In this document: in pieces, positions 38,341-47,580 of the stretch
How the letters are laid out: every line of letters begins with the position of its first letter
Position numbering within the stretch: the first letter of the stretch is position 1
Source: Homarus americanus
Taxonomy: Eukaryota; Arthropoda; Malacostraca; Decapoda; Nephropidae
Reading direction: 5' to 3'
DNA: 64,000 nt
Assembly (NCBI RefSeq): GCF_018991925.1
Contig: NW_024737042.1
Span: 17,503,678-17,567,677 of the forward strand
The notes under the pieces: generated by a model
What the model was told of the DNA's origin: nothing
Database searches by the model: none
What the model saw: the letters and a program-made list of their open reading frames with translations, nothing else
Translations under genes and position numbers: made by a program

Positions 38341-38701
38341 TATTGGTGGTGTAATGGTCAGCATGCTCGCCTCCCAAGCAAGCGGACCCGGGTTCGATCC
38401 CCGGGCAGGGTGAAACTATGGGCAAGTTTCTTTACGCCATTTTCCTCTGTCTACCCAGCAGTAATTGGGGACTTGGATGTTAATCGATTTGTGGATCGTG
38501 TTCCTGGGTAATGGCTAGCCAGTGCAGTTGGCGAGTTGTCCAGCCTTCTCGGACTACTACTTGACACTGGGTCATGCAGCTTGTTAACTTTGGGTGTGGT
38601 TGTTGTGTTGGCGACAGCTTCTACACCTGAACAAATTCACGCCTAGGTGGCCCTTGGGAAGGCCATCCTCGTTACATGAGGGGCAGCCAGTATTATTATT
38701 T
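38341..38701 (+). mobile_element. tRNA-Gly-derived SINE
   Basis: The head matches tRNA-Gly: A box TGGTGTAATGG (38347-38357), anticodon arm CTCGCCTCCCAAGC (anticodon CCC) and B box GGTTCGATCCC (38391-38401). The T arm is intact, but the 3' acceptor strand (GCAGGGTGAAAC) does not pair with the 5' side, so this is not a tRNA gene. A 290-bp unrelated body follows (GGCAAGTTTCTTTACGCCAT, TAATCGATTTGTGGATCGTG), and it ends in ATTATTATT at 38691-38700. It is inserted in the GGT field. RNA polymerase III would transcribe it from the internal boxes. Confidence 0.8.
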
Positions 38702-39587
38702 AGTGGTAGTAGTGTTGGTGGTGATGGTGATAATGATCGTGGTAGTGGTAGTAGTAATGGTGGTCGTGGTGGTGGTGATGATGCTGGTTGTGGTAGTGGC
38801 GGTAGTGATAATGGTGCTAGTGGTGGTAGTAGTGTTGGTGGTGATGGTTATTTACGACAAGATCACTTAGGTTGCATTTATCACAGGGGTCGAGCCAGGG
38901 TCAGCTGATTTACCAAACACCCTCTCGCTCCCCCTCGCTCTCTCTCACACCCGAGGGAGGGGCAGTTCACTTAGGACCACTTGACTGGGAAGCCGAGCAC
39001 TTAACATAAGTGTTTTATCAAAGTGATATTCACAGCACTTCCCTGGAGTGTATGTATTGTACCTGCTTCAGCAATAAAACAGAAGACGTCCAGAAGTATT
39101 TACATCAATCCCTGCCACTTACGAATTCCAGAACTTAATTAAAACAATTAATGTGATACCAAAACAGCTATCACAATAGTAATGGTAGTGGCGGTAGTTG
39201 TTATGGTTGTGGTCGTAGTGGTAATGGTAGGGGTTGTGGTGGTAGTGGTGGTGGTGGTGGTAGTGATAATGGCGGTAGTGGTAATAGTAGGGATGGTGGC
39301 AGTAGTGGTAATGGTGGTGGTTGTGGTGGTAGTGGTGGTGGTGGTGGTAGTGATAGTGGCGGTAGTGGTAATAGTAGGGATGGTGGCAGTACTGGTAATG
39401 GTGTTGGTCATAGTGGTAGTGGTAATGGCAGGGGTTGTAGTAGTAGTGGTGGTGTTGGTGGTAGTGATAGTGGCGGTAGTGGTAATAGTGGGGATGGTGA
39501 CAGTAATAGTAATGGTGGTGGTGGTAGTAGACGTGGAGGTGGTGGAATAGTGATAGTGGTTATGGTGGTGATGATGGTAGTGGTAAT
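38702..39587. repeat. (GGT)n-type field, parts 2 and 3
   Basis: GGTAGT-rich repeats at 38702-38850 and 39178-39587 with about 330 bp of unique sequence between them (38850-39177). In part 3 a ~110-bp block (GGTGGTGG…AGGGATGGTGGCAGT) recurs at about 39230, 39325 and 39450. Confidence 0.92.
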
Positions 39588-39875
39588 TGATGGTTACAAA
39601 TGTTCCCGGAAGAATGCAGTGATGGGTAGGGAAACACGGGGTAACACTGAAGTCCGTTTATTATGGATGAGAGAAATACAAGTGGTGACTAGCGTGTGCC
39701 ATGCACGGCTCACAAAGTCAGACTGAGACTGCCTTGCCATATGGCAGCCTCGGGGCAATGTTGCCACATAACACGTGCAGTGTTGCCACGTAGTTATATA
39801 TATAAATGCTACTCGGCACAGTAGCTTATTTACAAGGTTGCTACTCGGCACAGTAGCTTAGATGCATAACCTACA
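39588..39875 (-). repeat. 3' LTR (288 bp)
   Basis: On the minus strand it begins TGTAGGTTATGCATCTAAGC and ends CATTTGTAACCATCA. It includes a 34-bp segment absent from the other LTR, flanked by a repeated GTTGCCAC, and a duplicated CTACTCGGCACAGTAGCTTA motif (plus strand 39809 and 39841). AATAAACG on the minus strand near 39663 is a possible polyadenylation signal. Confidence 0.95.
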
Positions 39876-40152
39876 TCTCCCTCCCCCCCTCACGCTCATA
39901 GTCTTTGTCTTGAGCGGACTTCTTAGTCCTAAGTCGCTCCGAGCGTCGAGGTGCACTGTGGGGCGGATCCTCGTGAGGTGTAGGTGACTCGTCCTCGGTC
40001 AGGGGGCCAGCAGCAGGGGGTGGGACTGGCCGGAGGAAGCGGCGGTTCCTCCACCAGACACGGCCGCTCGGCATCCTGACCTTGTAGTCCCGCGACCGGC
40101 CGACGCCCATCACTATGCCCACCTTGTCCCAACGTGTCGTCGTCGGGTCCTA
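39871..40152 (-). pseudogene. Integrase C-terminal region after an in-frame TAG
   Basis: The frame continues past TAG at 40150-40152 with DPTTTRWDKVGIVMGVG, RSRDYKVRMPSG and a Pro-rich basic tail, ending at 39871. This resembles the SH3-like/GPY-type C-terminal domain that follows the catalytic core in Ty3/Gypsy integrases. The stop replaces a residue in an otherwise conserved VxVxDPTT segment and is consistent with a CAG-to-TAG change. Confidence 0.8.
39876..39893 (-). other. Polypurine tract
   Basis: Minus-strand GAGGGGGGGAGGGAGA directly before the 3' LTR. It is the expected plus-strand primer site and also codes for the last residues of pol; the stop TAG lies just inside the LTR (39871-39873). 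Confidence 0.85.
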
Positions 40153-40989
40153 GACGCGGACAAGGGCACCAATCTCCACTGGCTGAAGAGGGCGGGCACG
40201 GTCGTCATACCGAGCCTTGGCGTCCTGGGCACGTGAAGCGGCGCGGCGGTCACAGCTCTCGGCTTTGGTCTGCCACTCCTTCGCAAAGGCCTTGGCGTGT
40301 TTAGGAACGCAAGAGCGGAGAGGGTGACCATACAGGATCTGGGCAGGGGAGCGTCCTGTGTGGGTGGGAGTGGACGCGGGTTCTGGGCAGCTCTCTACGG
40401 CAGCGCCAGGCGCGTCGCTCGTTGATTCACGCACCCTGCTGGCGGTGTACGGAGCAGCTGGGATCTGCTCGGGAAAGTCTCTGGGCACCACGCCTAACTC
40501 CTTGCAGTGCTCCCACGACAACAAGGGTGTAGCGAGAGTAGGCTGCACGTCGATCCATCCATGACACGACCTGTCGCCGTAAGTGATCTCGGGTTGAAAG
40601 GAGCCCACAGCGTCCAGCATCTGGGAACCGTCCGTATTGTAGTACTGCAGCTGCGGCAGTGGTCCCAGGCCGCGTTTGGTAAGGCCCAGTTTCTGGAGGT
40701 GCTTCAACCCAATCACCGTAGTATCAGCGCCGGTGTCCGGTATCACCTCGATGTGACCCGACACATCACCGTGTGTGACGGCGACGCGGATGGTAGGGGA
40801 AGGGGTAGCCCTGGGGCGTGTGGTCGATTCCACCCTCCTGATGTGACTCAGCTGCTGCTTGGGGCTGCGTGGGTCATCTGAAGGGGGCTGCGTGCGAACC
40901 ACCCCGAGGGAAGTGCACTGCTTTCCTCCTCGTCTCGGGCTTTTGGGCATGGGTTGGCGGCAGCACTTGTCGTAGTGTCCATGGCGACC
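40153..40989 (-). pseudogene. Protease joined to integrase C-terminus (RT and IN core deleted)
   Basis: In the same frame as gag. Protease: HIEVIPDTGADTTVIGLKHL, with active-site DTGA at about 40726-40737, then a flap/C-terminal region to PLLSWEHCKELGVVPRDFPE. After a ~15-residue non-homologous junction (about 40360-40410) the protein resumes in the integrase at GRSPAQILYGHPLRSCVP, with the Ala/Arg-rich stretch before the C-terminal domain. No YXDD reverse transcriptase, RNase H, or D,D35E integrase catalytic core remains. The join keeps the reading frame. Confidence 0.88.
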
Positions 40990-42120
40990 TCAGGCCTGAC
41001 ACTTGCGGCCTCGTGCAGGGCACCTGTCTGTGTTAGACCAGTGGCCCTTACGGTCACATCCACGACACAGTGCGTCGGCGGCCGGGCATGTCTTGGGGCC
41101 ATGCTGCTTTCCACAGCTGCCACAGGAAGCACTAGGCGGAGGCATGGAAGAACGTGCAACAGCCTTCACGTTGTTGCCCGCCTTCTTATCCTTCTTGTAG
41201 TGTGAGATAGCTCTCACAGCAGGTGGGGCCCGTAAGGCAGAGGTGGCGGACTTGGTGGCCTCGGACGACCGACATTCAATCACTACCACCTGGAGTGTGG
41301 AGGAAGCGTCCAGGGGGATGAGTCGCTGCACCAACTCTTCGTGCCTGACACCTGTCAAGATCCCGTGCTTGATCCAGGCTTCCTCACATTCCCGGCTGTG
41401 CGCCTTGCAGACGTCGATCTCCTCTGACAAACTCTTCAAGCGTACAAAAAAGTCGTCAAAGGATTCGTTCTCCGCCTGCTTGCAGCTGGTGAAGGCGCGG
41501 CGACGCAAAGCCTCGTTATTCCGACCTTTAACGTGCTCCTGTAAAAGGTCGAGCACATCCGTCACTGAAGATGTAGAATCGGGAGGCACTTGCAACGTGT
41601 GCTCCAAAACTCTCTGGGTCTCCAGCGACAAACACATCCGCAGTTGGATGAGCTGTTTGTTTGGAGGCATGCTGTCAAGGTCCACCATCGTGGAGTAATC
41701 TGTCCAACGCCGCCTCCACTCACGAAAAAGCTGAAACGTGACGTCTGGTGAGAGGGCGGGTGGGGGTTGAACAGATGCCTTGGGAGCTGTTTGTTTGGAG
41801 GCAAGAGTACCTGGAGGACGCTGGTGTGGTGGAGGAGGGAGGATATTGGCGCCTTGATGCGCGCTACCTGCGAGTGAGGGAGGGTGGGTTAGCGCCAGGG
41901 TCGCCAATAGTGCCTCAAAACGCAACTTTTCCTCCTCTCTTCGTGTCTCCTCCCTCTGAAGTTCCATCTCTCTGCATCTCTCGTCCCGGTCGTCCATCCA
42001 CCTCAGAATTGTGGCAATGTCCGTCACTGGAGGTGGAGGATGAGAGTTTGCGCCCGGTGGAGGGGAAGGTGGTGGGGAGTCGTGTCTCCCATCTTGACGT
42101 TGTCCCTTCTTACCGCCCAT
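40990..42120 (-). pseudogene. gag: gag polyprotein (376 codons) ended by TGA within a zinc knuckle
   Basis: Starts MGGKKGQRQDGRHDS; this ATG is preferred over in-frame codons upstream, which translate repeat-rich leader. It has a Pro-rich N-terminus, a charged helix (DDRDERCREMELQREETRRE) and a capsid-like region with FREWRRRWTDYSTMVDLDSM and a DDFFVRLKSL major-homology-like segment. C-terminal zinc knuckles are CGSCGKQHGPKTC and CRGCDRKGHWSNTDRC. TGA at 40990-40992 falls where the second Cys of a third knuckle would be (KCQA, stop, GRHGHYDKCC), and the same frame runs on into protease. Gag would form the particle and bind element RNA. Confidence 0.88.
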
Positions 42121-42602
42121 CTTAGTGTGTGCGTGGACTGCACTGTTTATTATATAAAGTGGCGCCTCAACAGCTCGAACCACATATATATGACATAAAC
42201 AGCGCAGAAATAACGCATAGAGTCCACTGTTCTGTCCGTGAGTGAGTGCGTGGGTGCGTGTGTGTGCGTGTGTCTGAGAGAGCACTTCGTGGTGGCCTTA
42301 ATGCCGGTGGCTAGAGCCGCCGGGGGAGGGGGGGTGAGACCGTCAGTGTCTTCCTGGAGGTCACACGAGAAGGGTGTACGCCTGCGTGCTCCGTGGGTAC
42401 CACAAAAAACAGGCCAATGCTCAACTCTCAGCTCTAGACACACACTAAGACACTGACACTAACACTGCCACCGTCACTAAAAAGCACTGTGACGGCCCAA
42501 CACTGCACATCGCGGAGAAATACAACACAACACACTAAGAGTCGACGCTCACATCACATCCCCGGCTAACTGTCCATCGTTCACACACTTGTACGTCCAC
42601 AG
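42121..42602 (-). other. LTR element 5' leader
   Basis: Untranslated leader between PBS and gag start. Contains a CACACGCAC-type stretch and a Gly/Pro-coding GC-rich patch. ORFs here are not supported. Confidence 0.6.
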
Positions 42603-42620
42603 ATCCTAGTCACTGCGCCA
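42603..42620 (-). other. Primer binding site
   Basis: TGGCGCAGTGACTAGGAT on the minus strand, immediately inside the 5' LTR. TGGCG is a common PBS start, complementary to a tRNA ending CGCCA. The next bases (CAGTG) fit a tRNA-Ser-like acceptor only partly, so I do not name the primer tRNA. Confidence 0.75.
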
Positions 42621-42874
42621 TGATGGTTACAAGTGTTCCCGGAAGAATGCAGTGATGGGTAGGGAAACACCGGGTAACACTGAATTCCGTTTATTATGGA
42701 TGAGAGAAATACAAGTGGTGACTAGCGTGTGCCATGCACGGCTCACAAAGTCAGACTGAGACTGCCTTGCCATATGGCAGCCTCGGAGCAATGTTGCCAC
42801 ATAAATGCTACTCGGCACAGTAGCTTATTTACAAGGATGCTACTCGGCACAGTAGCTTAGATGCATAACCTACA
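42621..42874 (-). repeat. 5' LTR (254 bp)
   Basis: Pairs with 39588-39875. Same termini; lacks the 34-bp block. Differences by eye: five substitutions. Followed at 42875 by target duplication GTAAT. Confidence 0.95.
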
Positions 42875-42879
42875 GTAAT

Positions 42880-42995
42880 AGAGCTGGTAATGGTGGTAGT
42901 GGTAGTAGTGGTAATGATGGTAGTGGTAGTAGTGGTAGTGGTGATAGGGGTAGTGGTAACAATGGTAATGGTGGTGGTATTGGTGGTGGGCGAGA
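42880..42995. repeat. (GGT)n-type field, part 4
   Basis: Continuation of the microsatellite field on the far side of the LTR element. Confidence 0.9.
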
Positions 42996-44370
42996 AGTTT
43001 GTCGACTAAAGACAAAAAATTCTGGCGGTAGGTTTGTTCTGAATGTTATTTCTTACCACTGGAACAAGATATGGGAGAACATCTCTATCTATAATATATT
43101 CAAAGCACAAGTTCTAGGTCATGTTGACATCCTTCCTTGTTGTCATCCTCAAGTGAGTCATGGAAATAATAATCTATCATATCCAGTGATGGGAAAACAC
43201 TGAAACACAAAAGACGTTCCAGATTATTACTTATTGCATCATTACGGACATGAAAAGAACAGCTGTCACGAGAAGAAAAATCCCGTATTGACTCATAAGT
43301 TATGTCCTAAACGTTGAATATGTGTTTGCTGACTACATAAGCGAGAGTGGACAGCAACACTGTGTCTAAAATTCTTTGAGAGATCTGAGTGGGAACCCGG
43401 AAACGTTCAATGTTGAAGCCACGTGCTCAGACCAACGACCTCCTCGAGTCAGGGGGTTGAATCTTGAAATAACTTCTAAGATTTAAGAGGATTTGTTCCT
43501 CACCAAAGTGATCCAGCTATACGAGGGTGTTCTTGGGGATTATATATATACCAATTCTTTTTCAATGGTCAACACTCCTCCCCTCACCACACTGTGCCAG
43601 TCAAGAAGGGAGGAGAGGCTGTGTACACCATGGTCTGTTAATTGTGCCCATCTTTCTATGTAATATTGCTTGGACACTTTAAGTTTTGTCTGTTGTTATG
43701 ATGCGATCTTATCCTAATACAAAAGCCAGATGATCTTCACGTATATGTATTGGATTCAGTGACGAGCGATCGTTTGAGAGGTTACAAGGGCAGCCTAGTG
43801 TTCTATTTTGACTCCTTCTGCAGATATGAAATCAATTTACCCTCTGGCGATTCAAAGATTACAGTGTCAATCAAATGAAAACTGGAAATGTGGATGTAAC
43901 AGAGGACGTACATCGAGTGAACAAAAGGTGAGGCACAATACAGCAGTGAAGAGTGAACACAGTGTCAGATAATAACACTTCCTGGTTCATGATGTACAGC
44001 CTATCGCTTTCCCACCACAAGACTAGAATGATCACGAAACCACTTTAATCAACTCGCTTCCCGTCGTTGCCTGGGCGCCCAATTGAACCCAGTGGGGGAC
44101 ATTGGACATTAAAAGGGGTTCCTGCCGTCCAGTGTTGGTTGTTCTGATGACTTACCATACACCACTGGCCATTTGATTTAACCATTTACCGCATCTAATG
44201 GCAAAGGGGGGGGGGGGGTTTCCAGCTCCTTAGGTGAGATGTGTAACCCATTCCTCGGAAGTTATATAGAGGGGAGAGACGGTAACATCTTGTAGTTATT
44301 GAACAGCGGCTGGTACTGATACAGACGACCAAAAACATAATTATTTCTTGTTGGAGTAACTCGGAATAGC
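42996..44370. other. Unique sequence, no gene recognised
   Basis: No ORF of note. Poly-G run at 44208-44218. Confidence 0.4.
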
Positions 44371-44371
44371 T

Positions 44372-44374
44372 TGG

Positions 44375-44425
<51 letters not shown>

Positions 44426-44427
44426 AG

Positions 44428-44473
<46 letters not shown>
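44372..44473. repeat. (GA)n(GAAA)n microsatellite
   Basis: GA run 44372-44424 passes into GAAA units to about 44472. Confidence 0.96.
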
Positions 44474-44741
44474 GTGGGGAAGGCAGACTTAGAGCAATCC
44501 AACTAAAATATGAATATAGCCTTGATTGCGGCTTTTAATTGATATATTTAATTTATTTCTTATATTCATTACTTTTTGCGAATTAAAAAAAAACATTTGT
44601 CAATTAAGAGAGATAATCTGATCATAGGTAACGAAGAAAAGGTTAACTGTATAAATGATTTATCAACAACAGCGAGGGTGTCCCCTTCTCAAAGGCTTCT
44701 GTGATAAATACTCCTCGTAATTGATGAATAAAAATATACAC

Positions 44742-45203
44742 TAATCCTAACTAAGCTTAACATGACTTAATCTAACTAAGCTTAATTTAACCAAGCATAA
44801 TATAACTTCTTCTGACTATGTTAGACCTAACTTAATCTAAGCTAAGTCTAATTTGATCTAACTAAGCTTACCTTACCTAACTTAACCAAACATAACCTAA
44901 CCTAATTTAACTTAACCTCACCTTACCTAACCAAGCTTAACCTAATCTAGTCTGACTTAATTTAACTTAAATTACGTTATCTAATCTACTTTAACCTAAC
45001 CTGAGCCTAACGTAGCCTAACCTAGCTTAACTTAACAAATTTAACCTAACATAACCCAACCTAACCTAACCTAACCTAACATAACCTAGCTCGACTTAAC
45101 GTAGTGTAACTAACCTAACCTAACAAATTAACTAAATCTAAAATAACCTAACTTAACATAACCAAGCTAACGTTACCCAACCTAACTTAATCCAAACTAA
45201 AGG
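44742..45203. repeat. Degenerate interstitial telomere-like (CCTAA)n tract
   Basis: About 460 bp dominated by CTAAC, CCTAA and TTAAC words. The best stretch, near 45058-45080, has at least four perfect consecutive CCTAA units, the complement of the arthropod telomere repeat TTAGG. Elsewhere units are mutated (CTTAA, CATAA, CTAAG). The C-rich strand is on top. Confidence 0.85.
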
Positions 45204-45325
45204 TGAAAATGGCATTAAACTTAGAGCAAGACTTAAACTTATATGTATAATATAATGATCTTACACAGTATAGGAAAACACTGTTAGGTCGGTGATGTTA
45301 TGGGAGATCCTTCTACCTGGCAGTC

Positions 45326-45330
<5 letters not shown>

Positions 45331-45376
<46 letters not shown>

Positions 45377-45483
45377 CAGATGAACGCGAGAGTAAAAATA
45401 TGGACAAAACGAAAGTATACACAAAGAAGATGCTTAAGTAACATAGAAAAAAAAAGTCAAATTAAAGAGAGAGACGACCATCC

Positions 45484-45566
<83 letters not shown>
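45331..45566. repeat. (GA)n and (TA)n microsatellites
   Basis: GA run 45331-45371 and TA run 45486-45565. The ORF 45326-45601 translates both. Confidence 0.96.
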
Positions 45567-45602
45567 TGTATTTATATACAGCAATTACCCTGAAACCTTG
45601 AT

Positions 45603-46260
45603 TGCAAATACGGAAACAAATGATCTAAAAATTTACAAGGGGTAAACAAAATCCTCTAAATTAAAAAAAAAATGGCCGTATCATCAGCCAACATTTGGAT
45701 TAAAATATCTATCAAACTGGCCCATGAATTTTGCACGTCCCAAAAGTTTAATAAATTCTCTTGTAATGAGTGCAGGTTAATTAGAATGTATTGGAATTTA
45801 CAATTAAAAATGTAGCTGCGCGTTGTGACAATGTAATCACTTAGGTTGGTGGGGGGGGGGAGGAGAGGAGAGGGGAGGAGGATAGAAGAAAGGAAGATTA
45901 GGTCGACAGAAAGATCGACCGACTGACGAACAGACACACAGATATACGTAAATGGAAACAGAGAAGGAGAGAGAAATAAAAAGAGAGAGAGACCAGATAA
46001 AAGAATGTAACAGGAAGGAAGAGACAAACATATAGATACAGAAAGAGAAATAAACAAAAAGCTAAATAGAGGTATGGAGAAAGACACGGAAAAGAAGACA
46101 GAGAAACAGACAAATAAAAACAAAGAGTCAGAGATAAACGAGAGGAAGAAAGAGAAAGAGAGTTACTGAAAAGCTGAAGAGGCGGGAGTTTGTCTTTGAC
46201 GAAAGCGCAATGTTTACAACAATAATTCACATCAACAAGTCCAGCTGCTGTTGGTCTGCG
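45603..46260. other. Purine-rich unique sequence
   Basis: Plus-strand purine-rich (AGAGA, GGAGAGG) between 45850 and 46160. Minus-strand Ser/Phe/Leu ORFs reflect composition. No gene supported. Confidence 0.5.
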
Positions 46261-46264
46261 TAGA

Positions 46265-46800
46265 CGACCCCGACGTTCATTTTCCAGCCCCAGTGTTCAT
46301 TTTTCCTGCCCCAATGTTCATTCTCTTGCCCGTGTTCATTTTCCTGCCCCAGTGTTCATTTTCCTGTCCCGGTGTTCATTTTACTGCCCCAGTGATCATT
46401 TCCCTGCCCCAGTGATCATTTCCCTGCCCCAGTGTTCATTTTACTGCCCCAGTGTTAATTTTTCCTGCCCCAGTGTTCATTTTACTGCCCCAGTGTTCAC
46501 TTTTCCTGCCCCAGTATTCATTTTACTGCCCCGGTGCTCATTTTATTGTCCAGGTGTTCATTTTCCTGCCCCAGTGCTCATTTTTCTGCCCCAGTGTTCA
46601 TTTTCCTGCCCCAGTGTTCATTTTCCTGCCCCAGTGCTCATTTTTCTGTCCCAGTGTTCATTTTTCTGCTCCAGTGTTCATTTTCCTGCCCCAGTGTTCA
46701 TTTTATTGCCCCGCTGTTCATTTTTCTGCCCCGGTGTTCATTTTACTGTCACGGCGTTCATTTTCCACCTCATTGCTCATTTTTCTGCCACAAACATTCA
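46265..46800. repeat. 20-bp minisatellite, about 26 units
   Basis: Unit TGCCCCAGTGTTCATTTTCC with point variants (TTTACTG, TTTTTCTG, GATCATTTCCC). A 20-bp period shifts frame each unit, so all three plus frames read as rotated versions of the same CPSVHFPAPVFIFLPQCSF peptide. Confidence 0.96.
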
Positions 46801-47424
46801 CTTTCGTATGAGATTCTTAACTGTGTATTTTGCACTTATGAACATGAAGACGTCATTCACTTACCATAACAAAACATAATGAAAGTAAGTGTTAGCGAGA
46901 ATCCTGTCATTAGCTGCTTTGACACGTCCTTCAAATAAAGATTTCTCACACAAGAACAGTTAACTAAATCAGGTTAAGAGAATAATAGAAACTTGGGTGA
47001 TTAAACGCGGCCGAAGATCGAGATATCAGCGCTGTTGAACGGGGTTACCAGGGTGAAAAATTCTCTCACTGGATACGGGTTTTATATGAGTATTTTTTGA
47101 CGGAATTTATATTGAAGTTCTGAATTGTAGACGGAGGTTAGTATTAACAAGCATTAAACTGAAGAAAGGTAAGTTGTAAGTCAAAATTTGAGAAAAGATT
47201 AAACGAAGATTAATGAAGTGAATAAATGTCTGATGTAACATGGCGTTAAGCGTAGTCAAATGTTCTCATGACTTACTTCGACAAATTCTCTGTAGTTTAA
47301 TGTCAATATTGCTGGTATATTTAATGAATGATAAGGTGAGAGAATTTACGGGAGTTGGAACCAGTATCTCTCACAAGAAGATGTAGGAATAGACAAACAG
47401 TGGAATAGTCACTTTGACCTACCT

Positions 47425-47580
47425 ATAATTACTAAGTTAAATAGTTAATGACCTACCTATAATTACCAAGTTAAATAGTTAGTGACCTACCTATAATTAC
47501 CAAGCTAAGGTACACAGTGACCTACCTATAATTATCAAGTTAAATAATTGTTAGTGAACTATCTATAATTATGTAGTTAA
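47425..47580. repeat. ~35-bp tandem repeat, four units
   Basis: Units of GACCTACCTATAATTACCAA, GTTAAATAGTTAGT at about 47417, 47451, 47486 and 47518, with a fifth diverged unit at 47555. Confidence 0.85.

Larger units (their letters stand above)
39588..42874 (-). mobile_element. Ty3/Gypsy-type LTR retrotransposon with internal pol deletion
   Basis: A complete insertion on the minus strand with two LTRs, TG...CA termini, PBS, PPT and a perfect 5-bp target duplication GTAAT (39583-39587 and 42875-42879). It is only 3.29 kb because reverse transcriptase, RNase H and the integrase core are gone. Remaining coding order is gag, protease and integrase C-terminus, then 3' LTR. The integrase-end motifs (RSPAQILYGHPLR, RWDKVGIVMGVGRSRDYKV) are of Ty3/Gypsy type. 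The two LTRs differ at 5 positions in 254 aligned, plus a 34-bp indel, so insertion is relatively young. It sits in the GGT microsatellite field. Confidence 0.93.

Noticed and set aside
38341..38412. tRNA-Gly(CCC) gene
   Set aside because: The 3' acceptor strand does not pair with the 5' side and unrelated SINE body follows.
39871..42285. Possible endogenous virus with an envelope gene
   Set aside because: No envelope-like ORF between the integrase tail and the 3' LTR: pol runs directly into the PPT and LTR.
46352..46879. 175-codon Cys/Phe-rich ORF resembling a repeat protein
   Set aside because: Same peptide appears in all three frames because the unit is 20 bp.
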